Positions 9,008 to 19,060 of a stretch of DNA of 49,095 nucleotides are shown here, piece after piece (position 1 is the first letter of the stretch; each line of letters opens with the position of its first letter). Origin of the DNA: an uncultured Flavobacteriaceae bacterium. GTDB taxonomy: Bacteria; Bacteroidota; Bacteroidia; Flavobacteriales; Flavobacteriaceae. The DNA is taken from contig CAJWAE010000005.1 of the NCBI GenBank assembly GCA_913020075.1, positions 1 through 49,095 on the forward strand, in the 5' to 3' direction. Made by a program: the position numbers and the translations under genes. The notes beneath the pieces were generated by a model. The model was not told where the DNA came from, did no database searches, and worked only from the letters and a program-made list of their open reading frames with translations.

Positions 9008-10402
9008 TTAGTTAAATTCAGTTGTTTTTTTCTTAAATAAACTAATATAATGTTCATAAAACCTGGGTATGGTTTCTATACCCTTAAAGAAGTTAAAAAG
9101 TCCGAAATGTTCGTTTGGTGAGTGAATAGCATCACTGTCTAGGCCAAATCCCATTAAAATTGATTTTACACCAAGTTCTTTTTCAAACATGGGTACAATG
9201 GGAATACTTCCTCCGCCTCGGCTGGGAATTGGAGCTATACCAAAAGTATCAAGATAAGCATAATGAGCAGCCTTATAACCGATCGTTTCCGTGGGAGTTA
9301 CATAAGCATAGCCCCCATGATGTTTTATTACATCTACAGTAACACCTTTTGGAGCTAGTGATTTGAAATGTTCAGTAAATAATTCACTAATTTCATTCCA
9401 TTCCTGATCAGGAACCAATCGCATAGATATTTTTGCTTGTGCTTTACTAGCAATAACTGTTTTGGCTCCTTCTCCAGTGTATCCACCCCAAATTCCATTG
9501 ACATCTAGGGTTGGTCTGATTGTTCGGCGTTCTTCATTATTATATCCCGATTCACCTCTTATATCAGTAATTCCAATTGAGGATTTAAAATCATTTAGGT
9601 CAAAAGGTGCTTTTGCCATTTCTAAACGTTCTTCTTGAGAAAGTTCTTCCACACGATCATAAAATCCAGGAATGGTAACTCTTTGATTTTCATCATGTAA
9701 TTTAGAAATCATTTCACACAATACGTTTATTGGATTAGCAACCGATCCACCATATAAACCCGAATGTAAATCTCGATTGGGTCCTGTGATAGTTACCTCC
9801 ATGTAGCTTAGGCCCCTCAATCCAGTTGAAATTGAAGGTTGTTTTTGTGAAATCATTCCAGTATCTGAAATTAGAATAATATCGCATTTTAATTTTTCTT
9901 TATTTGCTTTTACAAAATCTTCTAAATTATCACTTCCGACCTCTTCCTCGCCCTCAATCATGAACTTAATATTGCACTTCAAAGGCCCTTGACTTAACAT
10001 TACTTCCAAAGCTTTGATGTGCATAAAAACTTGTCCTTTATCATCACATGCTCCACGAGCAAATACAGCACCTTGAGGATGAAGCGAGGTGGTCTTTATA
10101 ACAGGTTCAAAGGGTGGACTTTCCCAAAGATCAATTGGGTCAGGAGGTTGAACATCATAGTGCCCATAAACTAAAACTGTTGGATAGTTTGAATCGACAA
10201 GACACTCCCCATAAACTATAGGATGTCCAGAAGTTTTTATAATTTCTGTTTGAGGACAACCTGCATTTTTAAGGGCATCTTTAACCCATTGAGCAGCAAT
10301 TTCGACATCTTTTTTATAAGCATTATCTGCGCTTACGGATGGAATTTTTAAAAAAGAGATCCATTCATCTAAAAATCGTTTTTGATCTGTTGTCAATTCC
10401 AT
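9008..10402 (-). CDS. M20 family dipeptidase/peptidase
   Basis: VLVYGHYDVQPPDPIDLWESPPFEP, ARGACDDKGQ, EGEEEVGS metal-binding motifs. Confidence 0.93.
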   Translation of the reverse strand: MELTTDQKRFLDEWISFLKIPSVSADNAYKKDVEIAAQWVKDALKNAGCPQTEIIKTSGHPIVYGECLVDSNYPTVLVYGHYDVQPPDPIDLWESPPFEPVIKTTSLHPQGAVFARGACDDKGQVFMHIKALEVMLSQGPLKCNIKFMIEGEEEVGSDNLEDFVKANKEKLKCDIILISDTGMISQKQPSISTGLRGLSYMEVTITGPNRDLHSGLYGGSVANPINVLCEMISKLHDENQRVTIPGFYDRVEELSQEERLEMAKAPFDLNDFKSSIGITDIRGESGYNNEERRTIRPTLDVNGIWGGYTGEGAKTVIASKAQAKISMRLVPDQEWNEISELFTEHFKSLAPKGVTVDVIKHHGGYAYVTPTETIGYKAAHYAYLDTFGIAPIPSRGGGSIPIVPMFEKELGVKSILMGFGLDSDAIHSPNEHFGLFNFFKGIETIPRFYEHYISLFKKKTTEFN

Positions 10403-10502
10403 ATTTATGTGTGTTCTAATTTAAATACAAAGTTAACAAATGTATTTTTTTTAGAAGAGGAAATTTTATTGGAAAACTTATTTATATTTGTCATCCTTAA
10501 AA

Positions 10503-10584
10503 GCGGGTGTGGTGAAATTGGTAGACACGCTAGATTTAGGATCTAGTGCTTTACGGCTTGGGGGTTCGAGTCCCTTCACCCGCA
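10503..10584 (+). tRNA. tRNA-Leu(TAG)
   Basis: Acceptor GCGGGTG/CACCCGC, long variable arm, anticodon stem CTAGA/TCTAG around TTTAGGA (anticodon TAG), T-loop GGTTCGAGTC; CCA not encoded. Confidence 0.96.
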
Positions 10585-10591
10585 CTAAATT

Positions 10592-10641
10592 AAAAAAACC
10601 TTTAAAAAACTTCAATAGAATTATTTTTTAAAGGTTTTTTT
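10592..10641 (+). terminator. Intrinsic terminator after tRNA-Leu
   Basis: 18-bp perfect inverted repeat AAAAAAACCTTTAAAAAA (10592-10609) / TTTTTTAAAGGTTTTTTT (10624-10641). Confidence 0.8.
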
Positions 10642-10822
10642 AAATCTTATGTAATCCGTCGCAAAAAGTTATTTTATCTCATTTTCCAAATCTATACATA
10701 GTAAAATCCGTACTGTGAAGAATTTTATTACCCTGTTTATAAGTAAGATTTACATTTCCATTTATTGCAATTTGGCCCATTTTTTCTAAATATATCTACT
10801 TTTTTTTCCTCCATTTGAAGGT

Positions 10823-12532
10823 TTATGTTTTTAATTTTTCAATGTAATTTAAAATTCTTTCCTCTAAAAGTGGAAGGGTTACTGTGCCTTTTTCCAAAAT
10901 GACTTCGTGAAAATCTCGAATATCAAAATTTTCTCCCAAAACTTTTTCAGCTTTTTTTCTTAGTTCACGAATTTTTATTTCACCAATTTTATATGCTAAA
11001 GCTTGTCCTGGCCAAGAAATATACCTGTCAACTTCAGTATTTATTTCATGTAAGGAAAGAGCCGTGTTTTTAGCCATGAACTCAACTGACTCTTCACGCG
11101 TCCATCCAAAAGAATGAATTCCAGTATCAACAACTAAACGACAAGCTCGCCACATTTCATATGTAAGTTTGCCAAAATGTTCATAGGGAGTTGAATATAT
11201 ATCCATTTCATTAGCTAGGTATTCACAATAAAGCCCCCATCCTTCTCCGTAAGCCGACAAGTATAAGTTTTTCCGAAACTGTGGAATATTTTCAGGAAGC
11301 TCGTTATTTAAAGCCCCCTGTAAGTGGTGACCTGGTACCGCTTCATGAGCTGTTAAAGAAGGGATTGAATAAAGAGGTCTACTTGGAAGATCATAGGTAT
11401 TAACCCAATAATAACCTGGGTCTGTACTTTCTTTTGAGGTTCCTATATATCTTCCGGCAGTATATTTAGGAGCGATAGAGGAGGGAACAGGTGCTACACC
11501 GTAAGGTTTTCTAGGAAGAGTTTTGAAAAAACGAGGTAATTGTTCATCTAATTTTTTGGCAATACTTCTAGCAAACATTAATAATTCTTCAGATGTTTTA
11601 GGGTAAAACTGAGGGTCTGTTCTTAAAAACTCTATAAAGTCCTGGATTGACCCTTTAAATTTGACTTCTTCTAAAATATTTACCATCTTTTTCTTAATAC
11701 GAATAACTTCCTCAATTCCAATATCATGAATTTGTTGAGGAGTCATTTTTAGAGTAGTGTAATAATCAATCCGACTTTGATAATAAGCCTCACCATTAGG
11801 TGTTTCAGACACACCAAGTTTTGTTCTAGTTTGTGGATAATAGGTTTTTTCAAAAAATATTTTTACAGCTTTAAATGACGGAACTACATTAGCCATAATC
11901 ACTTCTTTAGCTGCTTTACGTAGAGAATCTTTTTCAAAAGAGCTAATAGGGTTGGGAAGTTTTAAAAAAGGAGAATAATAAAAATTTTCTTCAGCCGTTT
12001 CAGTTATATGTTGCTCGTATGTAGATTCATATCCTTTAAAAATGACTAAGGGTTGACCCATTCCTGCATCTAATCCTTTTTTAATTAATATTGATTGTTT
12101 TTCAATATAATTAGGAATTGCCTTGAGTGTTTTCAAATATTCTAATGCTGCTTTCTTGTTAACAATGGGACGAACTTTATAAGTGAGACTAGAGTGAAAT
12201 CCTGCATCAGAAAGAATGGGGTTCCAATGGGTTTTAAATTTAAATTTAATTGCTATTTCATTTAAAGAAAAATTAAGTAAGGTGTATGAAATTTTGGCGT
12301 CCTCATTAAGTTTATTTCGATCAATTTTTTCTAAAACCGTTTTTAGAGAATCACAAAAGTGAGCATAATTTTCAAAACGAGATTCACGATAATCTCCTAG
12401 AGGAAATGTTTTTTCAGAGTCTTTTTTATAACTTTCAAAAGACTCAATAATAACATTGAGATTATCTTCCGATTGAATCGAATTACAACCAAATAAGACC
12501 ATTGATATGCTTAAAAGAGTGATTATTTTCAT
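10823..12532 (-). CDS. DUF885 family lipoprotein (putative metallopeptidase)
   Basis: LTAHEAVPGHHLQ motif, lipobox MVLFGC. Start at the internal Met MKIITLLSISMVLFGC (12532); the longer ORF would run into the upstream gene. Confidence 0.9.
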   Translation of the reverse strand: MKIITLLSISMVLFGCNSIQSEDNLNVIIESFESYKKDSEKTFPLGDYRESRFENYAHFCDSLKTVLEKIDRNKLNEDAKISYTLLNFSLNEIAIKFKFKTHWNPILSDAGFHSSLTYKVRPIVNKKAALEYLKTLKAIPNYIEKQSILIKKGLDAGMGQPLVIFKGYESTYEQHITETAEENFYYSPFLKLPNPISSFEKDSLRKAAKEVIMANVVPSFKAVKIFFEKTYYPQTRTKLGVSETPNGEAYYQSRIDYYTTLKMTPQQIHDIGIEEVIRIKKKMVNILEEVKFKGSIQDFIEFLRTDPQFYPKTSEELLMFARSIAKKLDEQLPRFFKTLPRKPYGVAPVPSSIAPKYTAGRYIGTSKESTDPGYYWVNTYDLPSRPLYSIPSLTAHEAVPGHHLQGALNNELPENIPQFRKNLYLSAYGEGWGLYCEYLANEMDIYSTPYEHFGKLTYEMWRACRLVVDTGIHSFGWTREESVEFMAKNTALSLHEINTEVDRYISWPGQALAYKIGEIKIRELRKKAEKVLGENFDIRDFHEVILEKGTVTLPLLEERILNYIEKLKT

Positions 12533-12533
12533 T

Positions 12534-14153
12534 TTATTTTGGTTTTGAATATCCCGGACCAGTAATATATTTTCCTGGGAATTGTTTTGTGTGATTTCCA
12601 TTATTGAGAACTTGTATTCCGTTAACCCATACATGCTCAACACCCTGGGCATATTGAAGTGGGTTTTCAAATGTTGCTATATCTTTCACTGTTTTAGGAT
12701 CAAAAACAACAATATCTCCATAATAATTCTGTTTAATTAGACCACGATCTTTTAATCCTAAATTATGTGCTGGTAATCCACTTAGCTTGTGAATTGCTTC
12801 TTCTAAACTTATTAGTTTTTCGTCTCGAGTATATTTTCCTAAAACCCTAATGAAGCTTCCGTAGGCTCTGGGGTGTGTTCTGAAACTTTCTTCTGGATCT
12901 GAAAAGGATCCTGCATCAGAACAAAATGACACCCAAGGAAGTTTAATTTTTTTATTAATATTTTCTTCACTCATGCTAAAGTAAATACATTGAATACGAC
13001 TATCATCTTCAAGTATTAAATCTACAATAGCTTCTTCAGGCTTTTGATTTCTCATTTTTGCAGCCTCCGCAATAGTCTTCCCTTGGTATTTCTCAGTCAT
13101 TAAAGGTGTTTTAAATCCAACCATTAAGATTCCTTCAGGAGGTTGCTGATTTAATTCTTCTTTAATTTCTTTTAGTAGGCGTCTTCGGGCTTGAGGTTCG
13201 CGCATTCGTTTCATCCATTCTTGGTGTCCTCCCTCTTGAATCCAAGTAGGAATCACCCCCGTTAAACCTGTAGAGCTAGCAGGGTAAGTGTAAATGTCAG
13301 CTGTGATTTTGAGTCCTTCTCTTTGAGCACCTTCAACCCGCTTAATAATTGTATCTAAAAGATGCCAATTAGGTCTTCTAGATGCTTTAAGGTGGTATAT
13401 TTCAGCGGCAATATTAGCTCCTTTAGCAATTTCGAAAAGTTCTTCAAGGGCTTCTAATACACGTGCGTCTTCATTGCGTATATGAGAAATATACATCCCA
13501 CCATAATCTGATGCTACCTTACTTAATGCAATTAATTCTTCTGTATTAGCATAATCTCCAGGGGCATAAATTAAAGAAGAACCAATTCCCATAGCACCCT
13601 CTAACATAGCAGACTTTACACTTTGTTGCATGTCTAACATTTCCTTATTTGTTGCTATTCTATTAGTGTATCCAATATGTTGAATTCTTACAGTTGTGGC
13701 CCCCAAGAAAGAAGCAATATTTGTTGATATTTTATTGTTTTTAAGTTTTTCCATTGCCATTCCAAAAGAGACATAGTCAGTACTGTCAGGATGACTTTTG
13801 GGACCTGCCGAGGTTCCTTCTCCAAAAACCTCTAAAGTTACTCCTTGCTTAAGGTCACTTAATGATCTTCCATCTTTTAAAAGCGAATTGTATCCCCAGC
13901 TCAACATATTAATAAACCCAGGAGAAACAACTTTATTTTTTGCGTCAATTAGGTGTTTAGCTTCAAATGACTTAGGTGGCCCTACATAGATAATTCGTTC
14001 CTCTTGGAGAGCAATAGTGCCTAAAAAAGGTTTAGTACCGCTTCCATCATAAATCAAGCCATTTTGGATAACCGTATCAATTTCAGGAATTGTGCTACAT
14101 CTAAAAATAAAAAGAAGAAAAAAAATAGGTAAGAGGAGCTTTTGGCGCAGCAT
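12534..14153 (-). CDS. N-acyl-D-amino-acid deacylase / D-aminoacylase family amidohydrolase (lipoprotein)
   Basis: NGLIYDGSGTKPFLGTIAL, VSPGFINML, SHIRNED, IYHLKASRRPNW, CSDAGSFSDP, RVLGKYTRDEKLISLEEAIHKLSGLPAHNLGL. Confidence 0.88.
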   Translation of the reverse strand: MLRQKLLLPIFFLLFIFRCSTIPEIDTVIQNGLIYDGSGTKPFLGTIALQEERIIYVGPPKSFEAKHLIDAKNKVVSPGFINMLSWGYNSLLKDGRSLSDLKQGVTLEVFGEGTSAGPKSHPDSTDYVSFGMAMEKLKNNKISTNIASFLGATTVRIQHIGYTNRIATNKEMLDMQQSVKSAMLEGAMGIGSSLIYAPGDYANTEELIALSKVASDYGGMYISHIRNEDARVLEALEELFEIAKGANIAAEIYHLKASRRPNWHLLDTIIKRVEGAQREGLKITADIYTYPASSTGLTGVIPTWIQEGGHQEWMKRMREPQARRRLLKEIKEELNQQPPEGILMVGFKTPLMTEKYQGKTIAEAAKMRNQKPEEAIVDLILEDDSRIQCIYFSMSEENINKKIKLPWVSFCSDAGSFSDPEESFRTHPRAYGSFIRVLGKYTRDEKLISLEEAIHKLSGLPAHNLGLKDRGLIKQNYYGDIVVFDPKTVKDIATFENPLQYAQGVEHVWVNGIQVLNNGNHTKQFPGKYITGPGYSKPK

Positions 14154-14199
14154 AATGTTAATTTACACTAAGATACGATTTTGATAATACCTTTTTAAA

Positions 14200-14940
14200 T
14201 TATTTACGATAGGTCTGAAATAATTTAAACTTTATGTCATCTAAGCCTTCGTCATCAAAAGGATATTCCATTTGATCTTGAATATTGTAGAGGGATATTA
14301 ATATAAATTCACTCAAAATCACAATAAAAAAAGTAATCCAGCTTGGTCCATCTAACCCTATTTTATTAATAATTGTCGGTGTATAGACAGCAGGAAAAAT
14401 ATAGATAAAAATTAAACAATATGCTTTTAAACTTACGGGTGTTCTGTGGGAGTGAATAGCAATTAAATTATCGGAACTTGCAATTGTATCTCTGAAAAAA
14501 CGCAAGGCTTTTTCTCTATTTCCGTTACCTATAAGTTCTGATTTTTTGGATAAAAAATTATAAAAATCCTCAATTTTTTCATCGTATTCCTTAGGATTTT
14601 CATCTGGAGTACTTAAATGTTTAAACAAATATTCGTTCACCAATGAGAGGTGTTTTTCAGCCTCTTTTTTGTCTTCATCTAGAATTTTAGGACTAGATTT
14701 AAAAATATTTATAACAGTTTTAATACTTGCTCTAAAACTGCTTAAATGTTCTAATGCTTTTTCTCTTCTTCTAAAAGCGCCTCTAATTGTAAAAACCAAA
14801 GGAAAAATTATTGCGATGCTTAACAATGTCAAATCAATATTATAGACTACCCTAAATTTATAAGCTACAAGGGGCATAAGTATTGAAAAGAACAAAGTGA
14901 TTAGAGTTCGATAGTTAATTATGATGAGATACCTAGACAT
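14200..14940 (-). CDS. Bestrophin-like membrane protein (divergent)
   Basis: Four predicted TMs and C-terminal IQDQMEYPFDDEGLDDIKF resembling the bestrophin DPFD-type signature. Start at MSRYLIIINYR (14940) preferred because the 5' extension overlaps a divergent promoter. Confidence 0.55.
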   Translation of the reverse strand: MSRYLIIINYRTLITLFFSILMPLVAYKFRVVYNIDLTLLSIAIIFPLVFTIRGAFRRREKALEHLSSFRASIKTVINIFKSSPKILDEDKKEAEKHLSLVNEYLFKHLSTPDENPKEYDEKIEDFYNFLSKKSELIGNGNREKALRFFRDTIASSDNLIAIHSHRTPVSLKAYCLIFIYIFPAVYTPTIINKIGLDGPSWITFFIVILSEFILISLYNIQDQMEYPFDDEGLDDIKFKLFQTYRK

Positions 14941-14954
14941 ATAAAATGTTTTAT

Positions 14955-14962
14955 TATATTTG
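14955..14962 (+). promoter_or_regulatory. TAnnTTTG -7 promoter box for the 14984 gene
   Basis: TATATTTG about 20 nt upstream of the ATG at 14984. Confidence 0.4.
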
Positions 14963-14983
14963 AACAAATCTATCAACTAAATT

Positions 14984-16006
14984 ATGAATAAGCAAAACAT
15001 TTTGATCATCATTTTGTTATTAAGTGCATTTGTACATGCGCAGAAAGACTTAAAATCAGATTTACTTTTTTCTGATCAAACTCCATTAGAAATTAAACTT
15101 GGTTATTCAAATAAGGACTTGGACCGTAAAACAGATGATTCAACATTCATACATACTTCATTGCAATATCTTCATGAAGAAAAATGGTTAGCTATAGAGG
15201 TTGATTTAAGAGCACGTGGAAATTTTAGACGTAGCACATGTTATTTTCCTCCTGTGAAAATGAAAATCAAAAAGGCCCAGTATAAAGGGACTCTTTTCGA
15301 TGGAAATAAATCTATGAAACTAGTCATGCCTTGTAAGCTAGAAAAAGCAAGTAATGATAATGTTTTACAAGAGTTTATTGCTTATAAAATTTACGAAAAA
15401 ATTTCTCCTTATCATTTTAAGACCAGAAGAGTTAATATTGATTTTAAGGAAGCTAAGGGAAAGAAAAAAGTAAAAGAATTTCAACTCACCGGGTTTTTTA
15501 TTGAAGACAATAAGCGTCTCGCACAACGTTTTGAGGCAAGACCTTTTGAGCGTTATGTTCATCCGATGGCTATGCAACATTTAACCTCTGTTCATATTGC
15601 ATTTTTTCAATATCTACTGGGGAATACGGATTTTTCTACAGCATATCAACACAATTCAAAACTCATGTATATGGATAAACAGATCATTCCTCTTCCATAT
15701 GATTTTGATATGACAGGATGGGTTAACCCAAGTTATGCAACTGTCAATGAAACACTAGGTATAAAATCTGTACAGGATAGAAAATATAGAGGTCTTAAGC
15801 GTGAGCAGAAATATTTTGATGAAGTTCGAAAACAGTTAATAGATCAAAAATCTGATATAACGAATATGGTAGCTTCTTTTGAGGCTGATTTTTCAGATCC
15901 AAAAGAATATGAAAACATGTTTACTTTCATGGAATTATTTTATGATGTATTAGAAGATGACGGTAAATTTAAAAAATCAATCGTAGATCAAGCTAGAACC
16001 AAGTAA
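14984..16006 (+). CDS. Secreted protein, possible CotH/atypical-kinase-fold
   Basis: Signal peptide; FFQYLLGNTDFSTAYQHNSKLMYMDKQIIPLPYDFDMTGWVNPSYA resembles the GN.D...N...P.DFD arrangement of CotH-like kinases. Confidence 0.5.
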   Translation: MNKQNILIIILLLSAFVHAQKDLKSDLLFSDQTPLEIKLGYSNKDLDRKTDDSTFIHTSLQYLHEEKWLAIEVDLRARGNFRRSTCYFPPVKMKIKKAQYKGTLFDGNKSMKLVMPCKLEKASNDNVLQEFIAYKIYEKISPYHFKTRRVNIDFKEAKGKKKVKEFQLTGFFIEDNKRLAQRFEARPFERYVHPMAMQHLTSVHIAFFQYLLGNTDFSTAYQHNSKLMYMDKQIIPLPYDFDMTGWVNPSYATVNETLGIKSVQDRKYRGLKREQKYFDEVRKQLIDQKSDITNMVASFEADFSDPKEYENMFTFMELFYDVLEDDGKFKKSIVDQARTK

Positions 16007-16007
16007 T

Positions 16008-17051
16008 TCAATCTAGTGATTTTAACATCATATCAAAGATAGCTGTGTTTTCATAAATACCTTTAAAAAGTTCAGAATTTGGACCGTAACTAAATACAGG
16101 AACTAAGGCAGCTGAATGGCCTTTTGTGCTGAAAGTCCCTTTGACGATTCCCCTTTTTATGCTGCCACCAGAAAGGGTTAAACCACCTGTTTCGTGATCC
16201 GCAGTAACTATAACTAGGGTATTCCCATCGGCTTTAGCAAAATCTAAAACATGCTTAATAGTAGAGTCAAATTCCTTGAATTCAGATATCACCATATCCA
16301 GATCGTTTGAATGTCCACCCCAATCGATTTGAGAACCTTCAATCATCATAAAAAAAGGTTTGTTTAAGGATTCCATTTTTTTAAGGCTTGACTTGGCAAT
16401 GTCATCTAAAGCTGGTTTTCTGCCTTCTAATTTACTGGGTGGTTCATCTTTATAAGTAAAAAAACCAATTTTACTTGAGGTACTATTTTCGATCTCTGAA
16501 AGGCTATTAACGAATTGATACTGATCCATTTCTTCTAATAAATTTCTTTTATCGTCACGCTTATTAAAATGTTTTTTCCCACCCCCAATAAAAAGATCAA
16601 CATCGTGCTCGCTTAATTGAAGAGCAATATCTTGATATTGTCTTCTAGAAGGAACATTTGCATAAAAAGATGCTGGTGTAGCGTGAACGATACTTGAAGT
16701 TGCAATAAGAGCTGAATTATACCCTCTTTGTTCGCAAATTTCTAAAATACTTTGTTGTAAGTTATTTTTTGAATCTATACCTATTACACCATTAAGTGTT
16801 TTAACTCCTGAAGCCATAGCAGTTCCACTTGCAGCAGAATCTGTGACCAATCTGTCAAAGGCATATGTTTTGGATAATCCTATGTATTCAAACGATTTAA
16901 GAGCTGTAGTATTATTATTAGCATATATGCCCGAACTGATTTGGGTAAGACCCATTCCGTCTCCAATCATAAGAATAATATTAGGAGCATTATCTTGACA
17001 GAAGTTTTGATTCAGTGATAAGACAAAAAGTAAAGTGACTAAAAAGCGCAT
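16008..17051 (-). CDS. Alkaline phosphatase (PhoA family)
   Basis: NIILMIGDGMG, VTDSAASGTAMASGVKT, IEGSQIDWGGHSND, VTADHETGGL. Confidence 0.95.
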   Translation of the reverse strand: MRFLVTLLFVLSLNQNFCQDNAPNIILMIGDGMGLTQISSGIYANNNTTALKSFEYIGLSKTYAFDRLVTDSAASGTAMASGVKTLNGVIGIDSKNNLQQSILEICEQRGYNSALIATSSIVHATPASFYANVPSRRQYQDIALQLSEHDVDLFIGGGKKHFNKRDDKRNLLEEMDQYQFVNSLSEIENSTSSKIGFFTYKDEPPSKLEGRKPALDDIAKSSLKKMESLNKPFFMMIEGSQIDWGGHSNDLDMVISEFKEFDSTIKHVLDFAKADGNTLVIVTADHETGGLTLSGGSIKRGIVKGTFSTKGHSAALVPVFSYGPNSELFKGIYENTAIFDMMLKSLD

Positions 17052-17151
17052 GAAATTTAGATAAAAATTAATATCAAATATACAATTACTATTTTCCCAA
17101 ATGACATTGATAAATTATTTTTGATATTTTTATAGCTCAGCTTCAAATGAT

Positions 17152-17159
17152 TATCTTTG
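17152..17159 (+). promoter_or_regulatory. TAnnTTTG promoter box for the glycan island
   Basis: TATCTTTG about 20 nt upstream of the start at 17179; no clean -33 element. Confidence 0.35.
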
Positions 17160-17178
17160 AGTTTTTCAAATAAAATAC

Positions 17179-18186
17179 TTGAAAACACTTACAAAAAATT
17201 CTATTGATGTTGTTATAGCTTGGGTGGACGGGGAAGATCCCATTCATCAAAAAAAACGATTAAATTTTTTAAGCAAAAGCGAGTCAGAAAATTTACCTGG
17301 CGCAGATGAAACCCGATTTCATTCTTTGAATGAAGTAAAGTATTGTGTATTATCTATTTTAAAATTTGCACCTTTTGTTCGAAATATATTTATTGTTACA
17401 GACAAACAAGTCCCTGACTTTAAAAATGCAGTTAAATCCTTTTTCCCAGAAAGATTAAAGGATATTCGAATTGTAGATCATACTGAAATTTTTGAGGGCT
17501 ACGAATCTTTTTTACCTACATTTAATAGTATATGTATAAGTAATATGCTTTGGCGAATTAAGGGTCTGTCTAGGAATTTTGTCTATTTTAATGATGATAT
17601 TTTTTTGATTCGTCCAGTTAATCCAAATGATTGGTTTAGAAATAATCGACCTGTTTTAAGAGGAAAATGGTTTTTTCCTCCATATGAACGTTTGATTTTT
17701 GATTCCATAAAACATTTTTTTCTAGGAATTATAAAAACAAAAAACAATATCGAATTACCTGCATCATTTCAAGTAAACCAATGGACAGCTGCAGCATTAC
17801 TTAGATTTAAATTTAGGTATTTTAAATCTGGACACACACCTTTAGCTATGGATAAAATTCAATTAGAAACTTTTTTTAATTCCAATCCTGAAATACTAAA
17901 AAATAATATTTCTCATCGTTTTCGTAATTATCATCAGTTTAATACAGTTTCCTTAGCTAATCATTTAGAAATAAAAAGTGGTAATACTAATTTTGCTTCA
18001 AGCCAAGCGGTATATATGCAGCCTCACAATCGTGGAAAAAATTATGTAGATAAAAAGTTTAATTTGTGTAAAGAAAATTTATCTAATCTTTTTTTATGTG
18101 TCCAAAGTTTAGATCAAGCCAATAGCAGTGATCAGAAAAAAGTCATTAATCAAATGGAGTTTATTTTAAATATTACGAATGAGTAG
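17179..18186 (+). CDS. Stealth-family (capsular polysaccharide) phosphotransferase
   Basis: IDVVIAWVDGEDP (CR1), RFHSLNEVKYCVLSILKFAPFVRNIFIVTDKQVP...RIVDHTEIF...LPTFNSICI...GLSRNFVYFNDDIFL (CR2). Begins with a TTG codon. Confidence 0.88.
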   Translation: MKTLTKNSIDVVIAWVDGEDPIHQKKRLNFLSKSESENLPGADETRFHSLNEVKYCVLSILKFAPFVRNIFIVTDKQVPDFKNAVKSFFPERLKDIRIVDHTEIFEGYESFLPTFNSICISNMLWRIKGLSRNFVYFNDDIFLIRPVNPNDWFRNNRPVLRGKWFFPPYERLIFDSIKHFFLGIIKTKNNIELPASFQVNQWTAAALLRFKFRYFKSGHTPLAMDKIQLETFFNSNPEILKNNISHRFRNYHQFNTVSLANHLEIKSGNTNFASSQAVYMQPHNRGKNYVDKKFNLCKENLSNLFLCVQSLDQANSSDQKKVINQMEFILNITNE

Positions 18187-19021
18187 TAAAGGTCAAATCG
18201 CAGTAATTTCTATGGTTCGCAATGACACTTTTTTTGCTGACAAATGGATTTCTTATTATGGTTCCCAATTTGGATATAAAAACCTGTATTTATTTGTGGA
18301 TGGTTTGGATCAGACTTTACCTCAACAAGCCAAAAAAATAAATTGTAGTCAAATACCTCACAAAAAACTAAAACGAGCTCAGGGCGATCGTTTTCGTGCG
18401 CGTATGATTTCAAGCTTTGCTAAAACTTTGTTTGAAAACCATAAAGTTGTTTTAGCGATGGATATCGATGAATTTTTGATTTTGGACCCTAAATCTGATT
18501 TTTCTTTGAGTGATTATTTATTAAAAGATTTTAAGACTGATTCCCTTTCTGCCTTGGGAGTCGATGTTGGTCAACACCCTGAATTAGAAAATAGTATTGA
18601 TTTGGATAAACCTTTTTTATCTCAACGTTCCTTTGCTCAAGTTTCGGACCGTTATACTAAACCAGTGATAGCTTTTAAGCCGATCACATGGGGCTCTGGA
18701 TTTCATAGAGTTAAGGGGAAAAACTATTTGATTGATCCTCAATTATTTCTATTTCATTTTGGACTTATTGATTTAACTACTGTTTTAGAAAAGAAAAAAA
18801 ATGAGGATGTATTTAAGTCTGGCTGGAAAGGTCATATAGACAGACGATTGCAATTATATGGTGCATTACAAAAAGAATTCCCCCAAGCAGGTGATGAGTT
18901 TTTTGAAATAGCAAGAAAAAAACTAAACACAAAAAGGAAATGGTATGCTCCAAATAAACCTGCTTCATTAAAAGGTAATACTATTATTAAAATTCCAAAG
19001 CGGTTTTATTCGTTAGTTTAA
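18179..19021 (+). CDS. Glycosyltransferase (Glyco_tranf_2_4-like)
   Basis: ISMVRNDTFFADKWISYYGSQFGYKNLYLFVDG N-terminus and VVLAMDIDEFLIL acidic motif. Confidence 0.7.
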   Translation: MSSKGQIAVISMVRNDTFFADKWISYYGSQFGYKNLYLFVDGLDQTLPQQAKKINCSQIPHKKLKRAQGDRFRARMISSFAKTLFENHKVVLAMDIDEFLILDPKSDFSLSDYLLKDFKTDSLSALGVDVGQHPELENSIDLDKPFLSQRSFAQVSDRYTKPVIAFKPITWGSGFHRVKGKNYLIDPQLFLFHFGLIDLTTVLEKKKNEDVFKSGWKGHIDRRLQLYGALQKEFPQAGDEFFEIARKKLNTKRKWYAPNKPASLKGNTIIKIPKRFYSLV

Positions 19022-19032
19022 AATACCATTCT

Positions 19033-19040
19033 TAACTTTG
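19033..19040 (+). promoter_or_regulatory. TAnnTTTG promoter box upstream of DegT aminotransferase
   Basis: TAACTTTG 21 nt upstream of the ATG at 19061. Confidence 0.35.
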
Positions 19041-19060
19041 TTATAACCCAAACATATTAG

